10,365 nucleotides of DNA, taken from contig JAAXHR010000350.1 in assembly GCA_012270805.1 (NCBI GenBank), forward strand, positions 331 to 10,695, written 5' to 3'. The stretch's first letter is position 1. Every line of letters begins with the position of its first letter. The DNA is from Dehalococcoidia bacterium. Lineage in GTDB: Bacteria; Chloroflexota; Dehalococcoidia; Lucifugimonadales; Lucifugimonadaceae. Position numbers and translations under genes: made by a program. This document shows, one piece after another, positions 1 through 6,363 of this stretch. Below the pieces are notes generated by a model, which ran no database searches, was not told where the DNA came from, and saw nothing but the letters and a program-made list of their open reading frames with translations.

Positions 1-97
1 TGCGTCTGTGACATGTCGATATCGTGCGTCAAGAGGTTCCGTCGCACTGTGGCTATATCATCACACGCAAGCAAATCACTTGGAGGTAAAAAGATCG

Positions 98-952
98 ATG
101 GCAAGATTCGAAGGTAAATCCGCATTGATCACGGGCGGAGCATTGGGCATCGGAGGGGCGACAGCGCGGCGATTAGCGGCAGAAGGTGCAAGCGTATTAA
201 TCGCTGACATCGACGACGATGCTGCTGCCGCGAACGTGAAACGTATCGCCGATGCTGGCGGTAGAGCCGTCGCTTCTCACATCGATGTATCTTCATCCGA
301 CGACTGTCGCCGAATGGTCGACGATACGATTGACGCTTTCGGTCGTTTGGACATCTTGGTTCAGAACGCGTTCAGCGTTATCTCCGGTGAATCTCGTATC
401 CACGGGGACGCGCTGAGTGTAGAAGAAGAGGATTGGGACTACGGCATCGACGTGCTCGTAAAAGCGTTGTACCTCGGGGCTAAACACGCTGTCACGCATA
501 TGCGTGAAGCGGGTGGCGGTTCGATTATCAACATTGGATCTGTGCATTCCTACCTTCAGGAAACCGGCATGTTGGTTTACGAAACAGGTAAGGCGGCGGT
601 CATCGGACTAACCCGTCAATTAGCGGTCGAGTACGGCCCCTACGGCATCCGCGCCAACGCCATAGGACCTGGCCACATAGTCGGCGAAGGGCTGGCCGAG
701 ATGTGGGCAGAGAATCCCACAGGTCACGCGTTTTTCGCTGATCAATACCCGTTGAGACGGACTGGCAAACCCGAAGAGATCGCGGCTGGCATCGCCTTCC
801 TATGCTCCGACGACGCTTCCTTCATCACTGGCCACACGTTGATGATCGACGGTGGCTTGACCATCCAGCTCCAAGAGAAATTCGGATTGCGCCAAGCGCG
901 CTACGCGCTTGAGCATCCCGATCACAGCTACACTTTCGAAGCGCTGGACTAA
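98..952 (+). CDS. short-chain dehydrogenase/reductase (SDR), atypical
   Basis: A 284-residue soluble Rossmann-fold oxidoreductase of the classical SDR family; the substrate cannot be told. The dinucleotide-binding motif TGGALGIG is at residues 12-19. D37 at the end of the second strand suggests NAD(H) over NADP(H). The active site shows S148 and YETGK (Y161, K165) at the expected 13-residue spacing. The C-terminal signature SFITGHTLMIDGG is intact. Two conserved positions are unusual: the NNAG motif reads QNAF (89-92), and the Asn normally found in the 'DVNLKG' segment is Leu (L120 in DVLVK). The ATG at 98 is chosen because GGAGGT lies at 82-87, 10 nt upstream, and the protein then begins with the usual short SDR N-terminus; the frame is open further upstream without family similarity. 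The gene stands alone on the plus strand and converges on the nitroreductase-like gene. Family assignment is secure; activity and substrate are not. Confidence 0.93.
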   Translation: MARFEGKSALITGGALGIGGATARRLAAEGASVLIADIDDDAAAANVKRIADAGGRAVASHIDVSSSDDCRRMVDDTIDAFGRLDILVQNAFSVISGESRIHGDALSVEEEDWDYGIDVLVKALYLGAKHAVTHMREAGGGSIINIGSVHSYLQETGMLVYETGKAAVIGLTRQLAVEYGPYGIRANAIGPGHIVGEGLAEMWAENPTGHAFFADQYPLRRTGKPEEIAAGIAFLCSDDASFITGHTLMIDGGLTIQLQEKFGLRQARYALEHPDHSYTFEALD

Positions 953-1009
953 GGTGTGCGGACAATCAACGAATCGCGGTCATCTCGTACTGCACGCATC
1001 GCATCGTCA

Positions 1010-1103
1010 ATGTCATTCTGAATGGAGCGCAACGGAGTGAAGAATCTGAACCGGCACTCGTAGCGCTGAGCAATTGGATTCCTCCCTTCACTCGGAATGA
1101 CAT
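1010..1103. repeat. imperfect palindromic intergenic repeat (MITE/REP-like)
   Basis: The ends are inverted copies: TGTCATTCTG at 1011-1020 matches the reverse complement of CGGAATGACA (1093-1102) at 9 of 10 positions, with one more A-T pair outside. Inside, GTGAAGAATCTG on the left and GGATTCCTCCCTTCAC on the right are also partly complementary, so the ~94 nt can fold as a long imperfect hairpin. The element lies in the 166-nt gap between two converging genes. From memory, this resembles the 'TGTCATTCTGAGCGAAGCGAAGAATC' family of short palindromic repeats scattered between genes in many environmental bacterial genomes. No second copy is present in this window, so its repeated nature is inferred. 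It could also act as a bidirectional transcription stop. Confidence 0.6.
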
Positions 1104-1118
1104 GAATGTCTACACACC

Positions 1119-1706
1119 CTAGGAGGCTTTCATCACGCCCTTGTGCGCGATTTCGCTGACTGGCTTGCGGTCGTTCGGCGATTCGCGTTCCTGCAAATCT
1201 TCGGGCAAGGCCTCGCGGGGTCCGATCCTGCCCGCAACGAACCCGCACATCGCGGTGTAATACTCGTCTGAAACTCCGAGTTTTTCGTAAATCGAGTCGT
1301 AGTCGATGCCGGCCATTCCGTGAGTAAAGAGCCCCATCGACCGAGCTTGAAGCGCCAACGCCATCCAAGCGGCTCCGGTGTCGAACTGCGAAGTCCGAGG
1401 TCGACGCCCATCCGCCGTCTTGGTGTTGGCGAATATGAATCCGATGAGCGGTGCTTTCGTCGCCCAAATCTGGTTGCCCGGCATCAGAATCGAGTCGAAA
1501 ATCTCACGGTCGGGGCCGTCTGTTTCGTAGACGAATAGCCAGGGTTGACGGTTGAACGATGAAGGCGACCAACGTGCACCTTCGAAAATCGATGCGATTT
1601 CGGCATCGGTGAGCGGTTCGTCGGAGAAAGAACGTGGTGACCAACGGTTGATGAATAGCGGGTCCACATCGGCGCTAGCGGTGCGTGGATTTTCAGTTTC
1701 GGTCAA
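1119..1706 (-). CDS. nitroreductase-family FMN oxidoreductase
   Basis: A 195-residue protein of the NAD(P)H-dependent nitroreductase-like family, which binds FMN and usually acts as a homodimer in the cytoplasm; the substrate is unknown. The FMN-phosphate-binding N-terminal motif RWSPRSF is at residues 21-27 and the SPSSFNRQPW block at 47-56. A central AxWMALALQARSMGL helix follows (112-125), and CGFVAGRIG (154-162) is the usual C-terminal strand/loop. Length is typical for the short members. The start is TTG at 1706: no ATG or GTG lies upstream before the in-frame stop, and AGGA sits about 9 nt upstream. It lies 65 nt downstream of the nucleotidyltransferase gene on the same strand, so it may be the last gene of that operon, although the gap leaves room for its own promoter. 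A family-level call is safe; a specific reaction is not. Confidence 0.9.
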   Translation of the reverse strand: MTETENPRTASADVDPLFINRWSPRSFSDEPLTDAEIASIFEGARWSPSSFNRQPWLFVYETDGPDREIFDSILMPGNQIWATKAPLIGFIFANTKTADGRRPRTSQFDTGAAWMALALQARSMGLFTHGMAGIDYDSIYEKLGVSDEYYTAMCGFVAGRIGPREALPEDLQERESPNDRKPVSEIAHKGVMKAS

Positions 1707-1771
1707 TTCGTGAGTCCTGTTGCTTGCGATTAGGCGTTTCTAGATCGAATTTCGATTGTAAGTTGGTTGGA

Positions 1772-2407
1772 TCAATCAGAGGTTTGAGAACTTCGAAGCT
1801 GTGTCGAAGAAATCGGATCCGAGAATTTGTGCTCCGGAATCTCGATCAGCAGTGCTTCAAAACCCGGAGGGATCATCATGTCGCGGATTGTCTTGAACGT
1901 GCCATCAGCGTCATGTCGACCCCCAACGATGAATCGCGAGCCCAAGTCGCGCAACTCGCTCATCGCGTCCAAGCTAGGCGTAGATGTCTCGGTGTCAGCG
2001 TAGAAACGATCATCGAAGAGCCTGATGGCGGTGTCGTATCCGATGACAAAGGTTGTTCCCGGCATCAATCGTGCCTTTTCCAAGAATGTGGCGGCGCGAG
2101 TGATTACGACGATGTCTCCCGATTGTTGGAACTGTTGCAACCGCCTCTCCAAGTCGTTAGCCGCGATATTCGGCTTTTCAACATTGCTGATCGAGATCTC
2201 GAAGCACGGGGTCAACCTCTTGCCAGCTATAGACAGGCCTGTTTCCAGCAGTGCCCTATGCGCTCGATGCAATGGCCGGAACGATCCGGCTAGCATGATG
2301 GCTTCGTTTGGCGGTGTAGCTGACCAGCCATGATTGACGCGATAGACGGCGAGTGGTTTTTTGCCAGTAATGACCGCTTCAATGTGTGACGCGTTCGACA
2401 TTTTCAT
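1772..2407 (-). CDS. nucleotidyltransferase, NMN/NaMN adenylyltransferase-like
   Basis: A 211-residue protein with the HxGH-type nucleotidyltransferase fold. The signature GSFRPLHRAH is at residues 41-50; H47 and H50 fill the two conserved His positions that bind ATP phosphates, although the usual HxGH glycine is Ala. VIGYDTAIRL is at 121-130, and the C-terminal ISSTQLR (199-205) is the phosphate-binding motif of NadD/NadM-like enzymes. Transfer of a nucleotidyl group to a mononucleotide is therefore likely; the acceptor is not known. The first ~35 residues have no catalytic motif and resemble a linker. The start is uncertain: ATG at 2407 and ATG at 2401 both lie inside the end of the upstream gene, in another frame, with no evident Shine-Dalgarno site; a TTG at 2458 would overlap more. 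Lack of an SD site suggests translational coupling. It is adjacent to a CinA-like gene, a combination that from memory is one fused chain in plants. Confidence 0.85.
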   Translation of the reverse strand: MKMSNASHIEAVITGKKPLAVYRVNHGWSATPPNEAIMLAGSFRPLHRAHRALLETGLSIAGKRLTPCFEISISNVEKPNIAANDLERRLQQFQQSGDIVVITRAATFLEKARLMPGTTFVIGYDTAIRLFDDRFYADTETSTPSLDAMSELRDLGSRFIVGGRHDADGTFKTIRDMMIPPGFEALLIEIPEHKFSDPISSTQLRSSQTSD

Positions 2408-2930
2408 CGGGAAGCAGTTGTAGCTCGAGCCTGTCTTCAATTCCACATGCTTCGGCAAGCGCGTTTAAGACGATGGCAGAGCATACCGTCTCTTCACCCG
2501 CTCGATCCCGCGCTCCTTTTTTCATGACTAAGGAGTACGTCGCCCCATGCTTGCCATCGTGCCAAGCCACGTGAGCGCGGTTTTCACCTCGACGCAACCG
2601 GTCGGTCGCGATAGCGGCGGTGCAAGACAGGCCGATCAATCGCTCTGTCCTACCATCTAGTTCGGTCAAATCGACGGCGCGTTGAAACGCTTTGATCGCC
2701 ATAAGCGTCGCTTCATCCTGGGACACATGTTGTTCGGCGTGTGTCTCCACGTAGCTGTCGAGAGCGGTACGTGAATATGGTACTTGGGCATCGATGACAG
2801 TTCGCGACGCGCCGGCCACAGAAAATAGTGCCGAAATCGCGCTGGTTCCGGCACCAGTGATAACTAAACACGCTTTAGCAGAAGTGCTGTGAATCTGAGT
2901 TACCAAGTCGAAGGTGGCTTCGCCGTTCAT
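2379..2930 (-). CDS. CinA C-terminal-like domain protein
   Basis: A 183-residue protein that I read as a divergent relative of the CinA C-terminal (PncC, NMN deamidase) domain. The core pattern is present: VITGAGTSAISALFSVAGAS at 23-42 corresponds to the ES(C)TGG...PGSS region. VPYSRTAL (50-57) corresponds to the GVVAYSN segment, and IGLSCTAAIATDR (99-111) to the GITGIAGP region. The Lys that in PncC follows the YSN motif is not apparent, so deamidase activity is doubtful. Its ATG overlaps the stop of the upstream SDR as ATGA (2927-2930), a standard translational-coupling junction. Its own end overlaps the next gene, a nucleotidyltransferase, in a different frame. I recall plant nucleotidyltransferase-superfamily proteins in which this domain is fused N-terminal to the same nucleotidyltransferase, with PYSR and a central GSFNPLH block. 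That supports joint function in nucleotide metabolism but not a specific reaction. Confidence 0.75.
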   Translation of the reverse strand: MNGEATFDLVTQIHSTSAKACLVITGAGTSAISALFSVAGASRTVIDAQVPYSRTALDSYVETHAEQHVSQDEATLMAIKAFQRAVDLTELDGRTERLIGLSCTAAIATDRLRRGENRAHVAWHDGKHGATYSLVMKKGARDRAGEETVCSAIVLNALAEACGIEDRLELQLLPDENVERVTH

Positions 2931-3727
2931 GATGCCAGCAGACCTCCGTCGATGCCGACCATTTGCCCGGTCACATAAGAGCTTCTGTCAGAAAGAAGCC
3001 ATGCCACGAGCTCGGCCACCTCTTCCGGTTGACCGTAGCGCGCGAGGGGAACTGCCGATTCGATCCTGCGTCGCACTTCGGTGTCCCCGCGATCGACCGC
3101 TAGCATCATGTCGGTGTCGATTGGACCTGGGCAAATACCATTCACGCGAATGTTCATCCTGGCGTAGTCGAGCGCGGCTGCTTTAGTCAATCCACTGACC
3201 GCGTGCTTGGTCGCGGTGTACGCAGGCCGTTTGATGTCCGCGCGCAAACCGTTGCGAGACGAGTCGTTGACGATGGAACCGCCGTCTGCCTGCCGAATCA
3301 TCGCCTCAAGTTCCGCCTTCATGCAGAGCCAGACGCCATGGACGTTGACTTCCCATGAGCGTCGCAGCACATCTGCATCCATTTCGTGGATGCGCCCGGT
3401 GTCCAGTAAAACGCCGGCATTGTTAAATGCGCCGTCGATTTTTCCGTACGTGTCTAGGGTGTGGCGGACCATCCGAACAACGTCGGAATGTTCAGTTACA
3501 TCGGTTTGCACCCAAGTGGCTTCGCCGCCGTCCTTCCGGATATCTTCAGCAACTTCTGCACACAGATCAGCTCTTCGTGCCGCGACTACCACATTGGCGC
3601 CGTGCTTGGCGACGACTTCCGCAGCCGCTCGCCCGATGCCGGAACTAGCACCAGTCACGACTATGGTTTTACCGTTCAACGGCTCAGGTGTCGGGCGTTC
3701 GATGGATGTCGTTGGATTCGGGGTCAT
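2927..3727 (-). CDS. short-chain dehydrogenase/reductase (SDR)
   Basis: A 266-residue classical SDR with all family landmarks: TGASSGIG (25-32), NNAG (102-105), the structural Asn N128 in VNVHG, S157, and YTATK with Y170 and K174. PGPIDTDM follows at 200-207 and the YVTGQMVGIDGG C-terminal signature at 251-262. Two arginines right after the second strand (R51-R52) favour NADP(H). Unlike the plus-strand SDR at the left of the window, its catalytic tetrad is intact. The ATG at 3727 is preferred: the 19 residues before the Rossmann strand are a normal N-terminal extension, and GGAA lies 5 nt upstream, a weak ribosome site. The frame is open for a further 71 codons upstream, but those residues have no SDR similarity and cover the divergent promoter region. 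It is the first gene of the minus-strand group and overlaps the CinA-like gene by 4 nt. Substrate unknown. Confidence 0.93.
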   Translation of the reverse strand: MTPNPTTSIERPTPEPLNGKTIVVTGASSGIGRAAAEVVAKHGANVVVAARRADLCAEVAEDIRKDGGEATWVQTDVTEHSDVVRMVRHTLDTYGKIDGAFNNAGVLLDTGRIHEMDADVLRRSWEVNVHGVWLCMKAELEAMIRQADGGSIVNDSSRNGLRADIKRPAYTATKHAVSGLTKAAALDYARMNIRVNGICPGPIDTDMMLAVDRGDTEVRRRIESAVPLARYGQPEEVAELVAWLLSDRSSYVTGQMVGIDGGLLAS

Positions 3728-3763
3728 CTGGTTCCAGTCAAGTACAGAATCGGAGTTGCCCGG

Positions 3764-3792
3764 TTGACAAACTGCGATTGTGATGCTAGATT
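3764..3792 (+). promoter_or_regulatory. sigma-70-type promoter of the transporter operon
   Basis: A consensus -35 TTGACA (3764-3769) is separated by exactly 17 nt from TAGATT (3787-3792), which matches TATAAT at 4 of 6 positions. A TGn extension (3784-3786) sits directly before it. Transcription would begin near 3799, giving a ~158-nt 5' leader before the lipoprotein start at 3957. It is the best promoter match I see in the window and points at the transporter operon. Confidence 0.65.
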
Positions 3793-3801
3793 TACCCGCG
3801 T

Positions 3802-3807
3802 ATTGTA
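3802..3807 (-). promoter_or_regulatory. possible -10 box for the divergent SDR operon
   Basis: On the minus strand this reads TACAAT, 5 of 6 matches to the -10 consensus, but no convincing -35 lies 16-18 nt further upstream. If used, transcription would start near 3795 and proceed toward the SDR start at 3727. It would then overlap the plus-strand promoter almost exactly, so the two operons could compete for polymerase. Confidence 0.3.
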
Positions 3808-3823
3808 AGTCGCGAGACGTGGT

Positions 3824-3836
3824 GTATGCTGTATAC
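3824..3836. promoter_or_regulatory. imperfect inverted repeat, possible operator
   Basis: GTATGC-T-GTATAC is an imperfect 13-bp palindrome: 10 of 13 positions agree with the reverse complement. It is located about 25 nt downstream of the predicted transporter-operon start. Its position would suit a repressor site, or it may belong to leader RNA structure. No regulator gene is in the window, so the assignment is weak. Confidence 0.25.
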
Positions 3837-3956
3837 TCTGCGGAGTTGCAGGTGTCCATGACGTATTCGTGGCGCTGTAAACGACCGGTGGGAGCAAGAC
3901 GCGGCGGATCCGTGTCTATGAACCATCTCCATCGGCACAATACAGGAGGTTCATTA

Positions 3957-6173
3957 ATGAAACTAAGCTATCTACTCAGGCGGTGGGGCTTCCTGCCCTT
4001 GACGGTTGCTGTTGCATCAGTAGCGTTCGTTCTAGCCTGCGGTAGCCCGGAAGCGCCTCAGCAGCCGGCACCTGCGGCAACCGCCAAACCGGCCGCCACA
4101 GCAGCACCTGCGGCAAAAGCAGCACCTGCAGCGACTGCGCGACCGGCCGAACAGGCCGCCGCCGCCGCGACCGCGGCTCCCGCCCAGAAGGGTGCGGCAG
4201 CGGCAGAAGCCGCTCCGGCAGCGACCGCAGAAGCGGCCGCGACCGCAGCCCCGGCCATGGCCCCCGAGGCTATGGCTGAGGAGGTTGAGGTTGTGTTCGC
4301 CACGCGGGGCGTTGGCGCCGTCATTGGGCTTCCAACCGTCGGTCCATACCGTGGAACTCCGACGCACGGAGGCGGTGTGGAAGAATACTTCTTCGTCTTC
4401 GAAAACGGCGACCCGATGACTCCAGAACTCGTTGATTCTTGGGACATCGACCCGGCGGGAACCCGCGTCCGCATGAGCATGAAACAAGGTCCCGACGGAC
4501 AAGGCATTCCGTTCATCCCACCAGTAGGTTTTGAAGACCAGGACTTTGGGATCGTCGACGCTGACGAAGTAGTCCGCTACTTCAACGAGTCGAACGCCAC
4601 CACGAACCCAGACACCACTTACGGTAACTCTGGCGACTTGGCGGCAATCTTCTTGGAAGCCAAGAAGATCGACGACTTTACGGTCGAAATCGGACTGGTA
4701 TCTCCGGTCTACTTCTGTCTTCCGATCTCGCAGTTCGGTTGCTTGAGCGCAGCGCGCGGTCTGTACTACCTCAGTCACCAAGACTCCATGGGAGTTGAGT
4801 GGGCACGTGAGCATCACGTCGGCACCGGCGCGTTCCGACAGGGCCACTGCGTACCTGGCGACCGCTGCACGACCGAGGCCGTTGCCGACCACTGGCGCGT
4901 ACAGCCCGGTATCGACAAGTACACCCAGATCCAGGTTGCAGAGAACAACACTCGCATCGCCATGCTCCGCAACGGCGAAGCAGACTTGGCGCTGTTGGAC
5001 TTCAAACTGGTCCCAGGCGTTGTGCAAGAGGGCTACCGCTTCCTCGAGACGATGCCCGGCGGCTTCGTTGGTCAGTCCATCATGTATCCGGGGCTTCTCT
5101 GGGAGCACTCGCATGCCCGCACTGGCGAACCGCTAGAGCCTTGGAACTGCGAAAACCGTAGCGCCGAAGCAATTGACAACGCTTGCGGTGACGGCCCGAA
5201 CGAGGGTCCCTACACTGAGGACTACCCGTGGATCGGCAACCCTTGGGGCACGATTGACAGCCCGTGCTCGGATGGTGACGGTCCTGGTCTCGAGCGATGC
5301 GGCAACGCACCGTACGAGGATGTCGACAACCCTCCGGGGATCAGCGACATGGAGCAGGCTCGCCTAGTCCGTCTCGCCCAGTCGATCGCGATCGACCGCA
5401 ACGAGATCAACAGCGTATTCCTGGATGACAAGGGCGCAGGCATCTACTCAGAGTACATGGGCCCGCACTTCCCAGGCTGGGACCCCGACCGAAACACCGG
5501 TTGCTGGGACTGGCTAGGAAACCGCATTGACTGCGATCCTCGTGCCGCTGGCACCATCTTTGAGAATGGTGTCCCGTGGACGTTGCCTGATGGTGACCTC
5601 GAACTTGCCGACGCACTGCTTGCAGCAGCTGGCTACCCGTTGGTTGGCGGTAAGCGCCAAGGCATCGAGAGCATGGTGCTCCAGGCCTACGTTGCTGAGA
5701 TCGGTGAAGTCAGTCTCGAAATCGCTGACTACATCACTTCGCAGTGGGAACAGCTCGGTATCGAGATCGAGCAGCTGATCGAGGACTACGGCGGAGTCAT
5801 CTCGCAGAGGATGCGACGCCGTGTGCAATACTTGCCAGTCTTCAAGAACGGCGACGTTCACTCGAACGTCTACCCGCTCGACTGGCCGTTGCCGACGGTT
5901 GACACGTCATCCAGCCGGCCCGGTTGGGGCGTAGGCTTCGAGTCTCAGCCAGGCGCGAAGTGGCTGTTCGAGATCCTCGGCGAGCAGGACAAGGCCGTGC
6001 GTGAGCAGAAACACCTCGAATGGGTGGACTGGTCAATGTACTGGGTACAGTACGCCGGTGTTGTCGAAGTGCCGAAGGGTCTAGTTGCCGGTCCGAGAAT
6101 TGCATCTTGGAACGGTCGCCAGCAGCACTACAGCAACTGGTCTAGCAACCCTGAGTTCATCGTCATCAGGTAG
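3957..6173 (+). CDS. ABC transporter family-5 solute-binding lipoprotein
   Basis: A 738-residue extracytoplasmic lipoprotein that should capture a ligand, probably a peptide or similar small molecule, and deliver it to the two permeases encoded downstream. Residues 1-27 form a lipoprotein signal peptide (RR near the N-terminus, hydrophobic core, VLAC lipobox) with C28 as the lipidated residue. An Ala/Pro/Thr-rich linker runs to about residue 105. The rest is an SBP_bac_5-type domain; the clearest family segment is RLAQSIAIDRNEINSVF near 470-490. Ten cysteines follow C28, arranged as five close pairs: 254/262, 298/304, 398/410, 437/448 and 516/526, with none after 526. Acidic, Gly-rich, Cys-bearing segments around 398-450 look like an insertion relative to typical DppA/OppA proteins, which are also shorter. 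The ATG at 3957 is fixed by AGGAGGT at 3944-3950, and the signal peptide begins exactly there. The ligand is not predictable. Confidence 0.93.
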   Translation: MKLSYLLRRWGFLPLTVAVASVAFVLACGSPEAPQQPAPAATAKPAATAAPAAKAAPAATARPAEQAAAAATAAPAQKGAAAAEAAPAATAEAAATAAPAMAPEAMAEEVEVVFATRGVGAVIGLPTVGPYRGTPTHGGGVEEYFFVFENGDPMTPELVDSWDIDPAGTRVRMSMKQGPDGQGIPFIPPVGFEDQDFGIVDADEVVRYFNESNATTNPDTTYGNSGDLAAIFLEAKKIDDFTVEIGLVSPVYFCLPISQFGCLSAARGLYYLSHQDSMGVEWAREHHVGTGAFRQGHCVPGDRCTTEAVADHWRVQPGIDKYTQIQVAENNTRIAMLRNGEADLALLDFKLVPGVVQEGYRFLETMPGGFVGQSIMYPGLLWEHSHARTGEPLEPWNCENRSAEAIDNACGDGPNEGPYTEDYPWIGNPWGTIDSPCSDGDGPGLERCGNAPYEDVDNPPGISDMEQARLVRLAQSIAIDRNEINSVFLDDKGAGIYSEYMGPHFPGWDPDRNTGCWDWLGNRIDCDPRAAGTIFENGVPWTLPDGDLELADALLAAAGYPLVGGKRQGIESMVLQAYVAEIGEVSLEIADYITSQWEQLGIEIEQLIEDYGGVISQRMRRRVQYLPVFKNGDVHSNVYPLDWPLPTVDTSSSRPGWGVGFESQPGAKWLFEILGEQDKAVREQKHLEWVDWSMYWVQYAGVVEVPKGLVAGPRIASWNGRQQHYSNWSSNPEFIVIR
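4061..4260 (+). repeat. Ala-rich low-complexity linker coding segment
   Basis: This GC-rich stretch encodes roughly residues 36-101 of the solute-binding lipoprotein, made of irregular repeats of A-A-P-A-A and A-T-A-x-P-A. The DNA shows imperfect internal repeats such as AGCAGCACCTGC, present twice near 4100-4130. It probably forms a flexible tether between the lipid anchor and the binding domain, and may vary in length between strains. Confidence 0.7.
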
Positions 6174-6233
6174 TTTCTAGAAGAGAATGCGGATTTGGCT
6201 CGATCCGTAGAGTGATTGGGCTCTAACCACAAA

Positions 6234-6279
6234 GATGATGGCGGTTCGCGGGACACCAGGTCCGCGCGCCGCCATCATC
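6234..6279 (+). other. long intra-operon hairpin after the binding-protein gene
   Basis: GATGATGGCGG (6234-6244) pairs perfectly over 11 bp with CCGCCATCATC (6269-6279). An inner stem CGCGG/CCGCG (6247-6251 with 6262-6266) extends it with a small asymmetry. No T-tract follows, so it is not a standard intrinsic terminator. Its place, 61 nt after the lipoprotein stop and before the permeases, is the classic location for an mRNA-stabilising stem that keeps binding-protein transcript in excess over membrane subunits. Function is inferred. Confidence 0.6.
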
Positions 6280-6288
6280 GCGCGAATT

Positions 6289-6310
6289 GTGCCGACTGGT
6301 CATGCGGCAC
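6289..6310 (+). other. short stem-loop in the lipoprotein-permease gap
   Basis: GTGCCG (6289-6294) pairs with CGGCAC (6305-6310) around a 10-nt loop, just after the longer hairpin. No T-run follows. It may add to the same RNA structure. The rest of the 273-nt gap (6174-6446) holds no gene that I can support. Confidence 0.35.
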
Positions 6311-6332
6311 TCCGCGTGATCCGAATACAAAC

Positions 6333-6363
6333 TTGACACCGGCAGGCGTCGGTGAGGGATGAT
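6333..6363 (+). promoter_or_regulatory. possible weak internal promoter before the permeases
   Basis: A perfect TTGACA (6333-6338) is followed after a long 19-nt spacer by GATGAT (6358-6363), which matches TATAAT at 4 of 6 positions. The spacing is poor, so this is at best a secondary promoter supplying permease transcript independently of the main promoter. Confidence 0.25.

Noticed and set aside
8..97. N-terminal extension of the first SDR
   Set aside because: The 30 extra residues have no SDR similarity, and a good ribosome site lies directly before the ATG at 98. No convincing promoter was found in these first 97 nt.
1707..1771. Possible promoter or terminator between the nucleotidyltransferase and nitroreductase genes
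   Set aside because: ATCGAA/TTCGAT is a small near-continuous palindrome without a usable loop or T-run, and no -35/-10 pair with acceptable spacing was found.
1685..2293. Plus-strand frame of 202 codons opposite the nucleotidyltransferase and nitroreductase genes
   Set aside because: It covers parts of two genes with clear family motifs on the other strand and its own translation shows no domain pattern.
3826..3861. Short upstream reading frame of 11 codons in the transporter leader, containing two Cys codons
   Set aside because: There is no Shine-Dalgarno site before its ATG and no attenuator-like terminator follows, so a leader-peptide role is not supported.
3728..3940. N-terminal extension of the second SDR by 71 codons
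   Set aside because: It would span the divergent promoter region, and its sequence is unlike any SDR N-terminus.
3780..3956. N-terminal extension of the solute-binding protein
   Set aside because: The signal peptide and a perfect AGGAGGT site place the start at 3957; an extension would bury the signal peptide 59 residues in.
4032..5114. Long minus-strand frame of 360 codons opposite the binding-protein gene
   Set aside because: It is antisense to a well-supported lipoprotein gene, its predicted product is biased to Arg, Gly and Cys from the GC-rich linker, and it has no recognisable motif or ribosome site.
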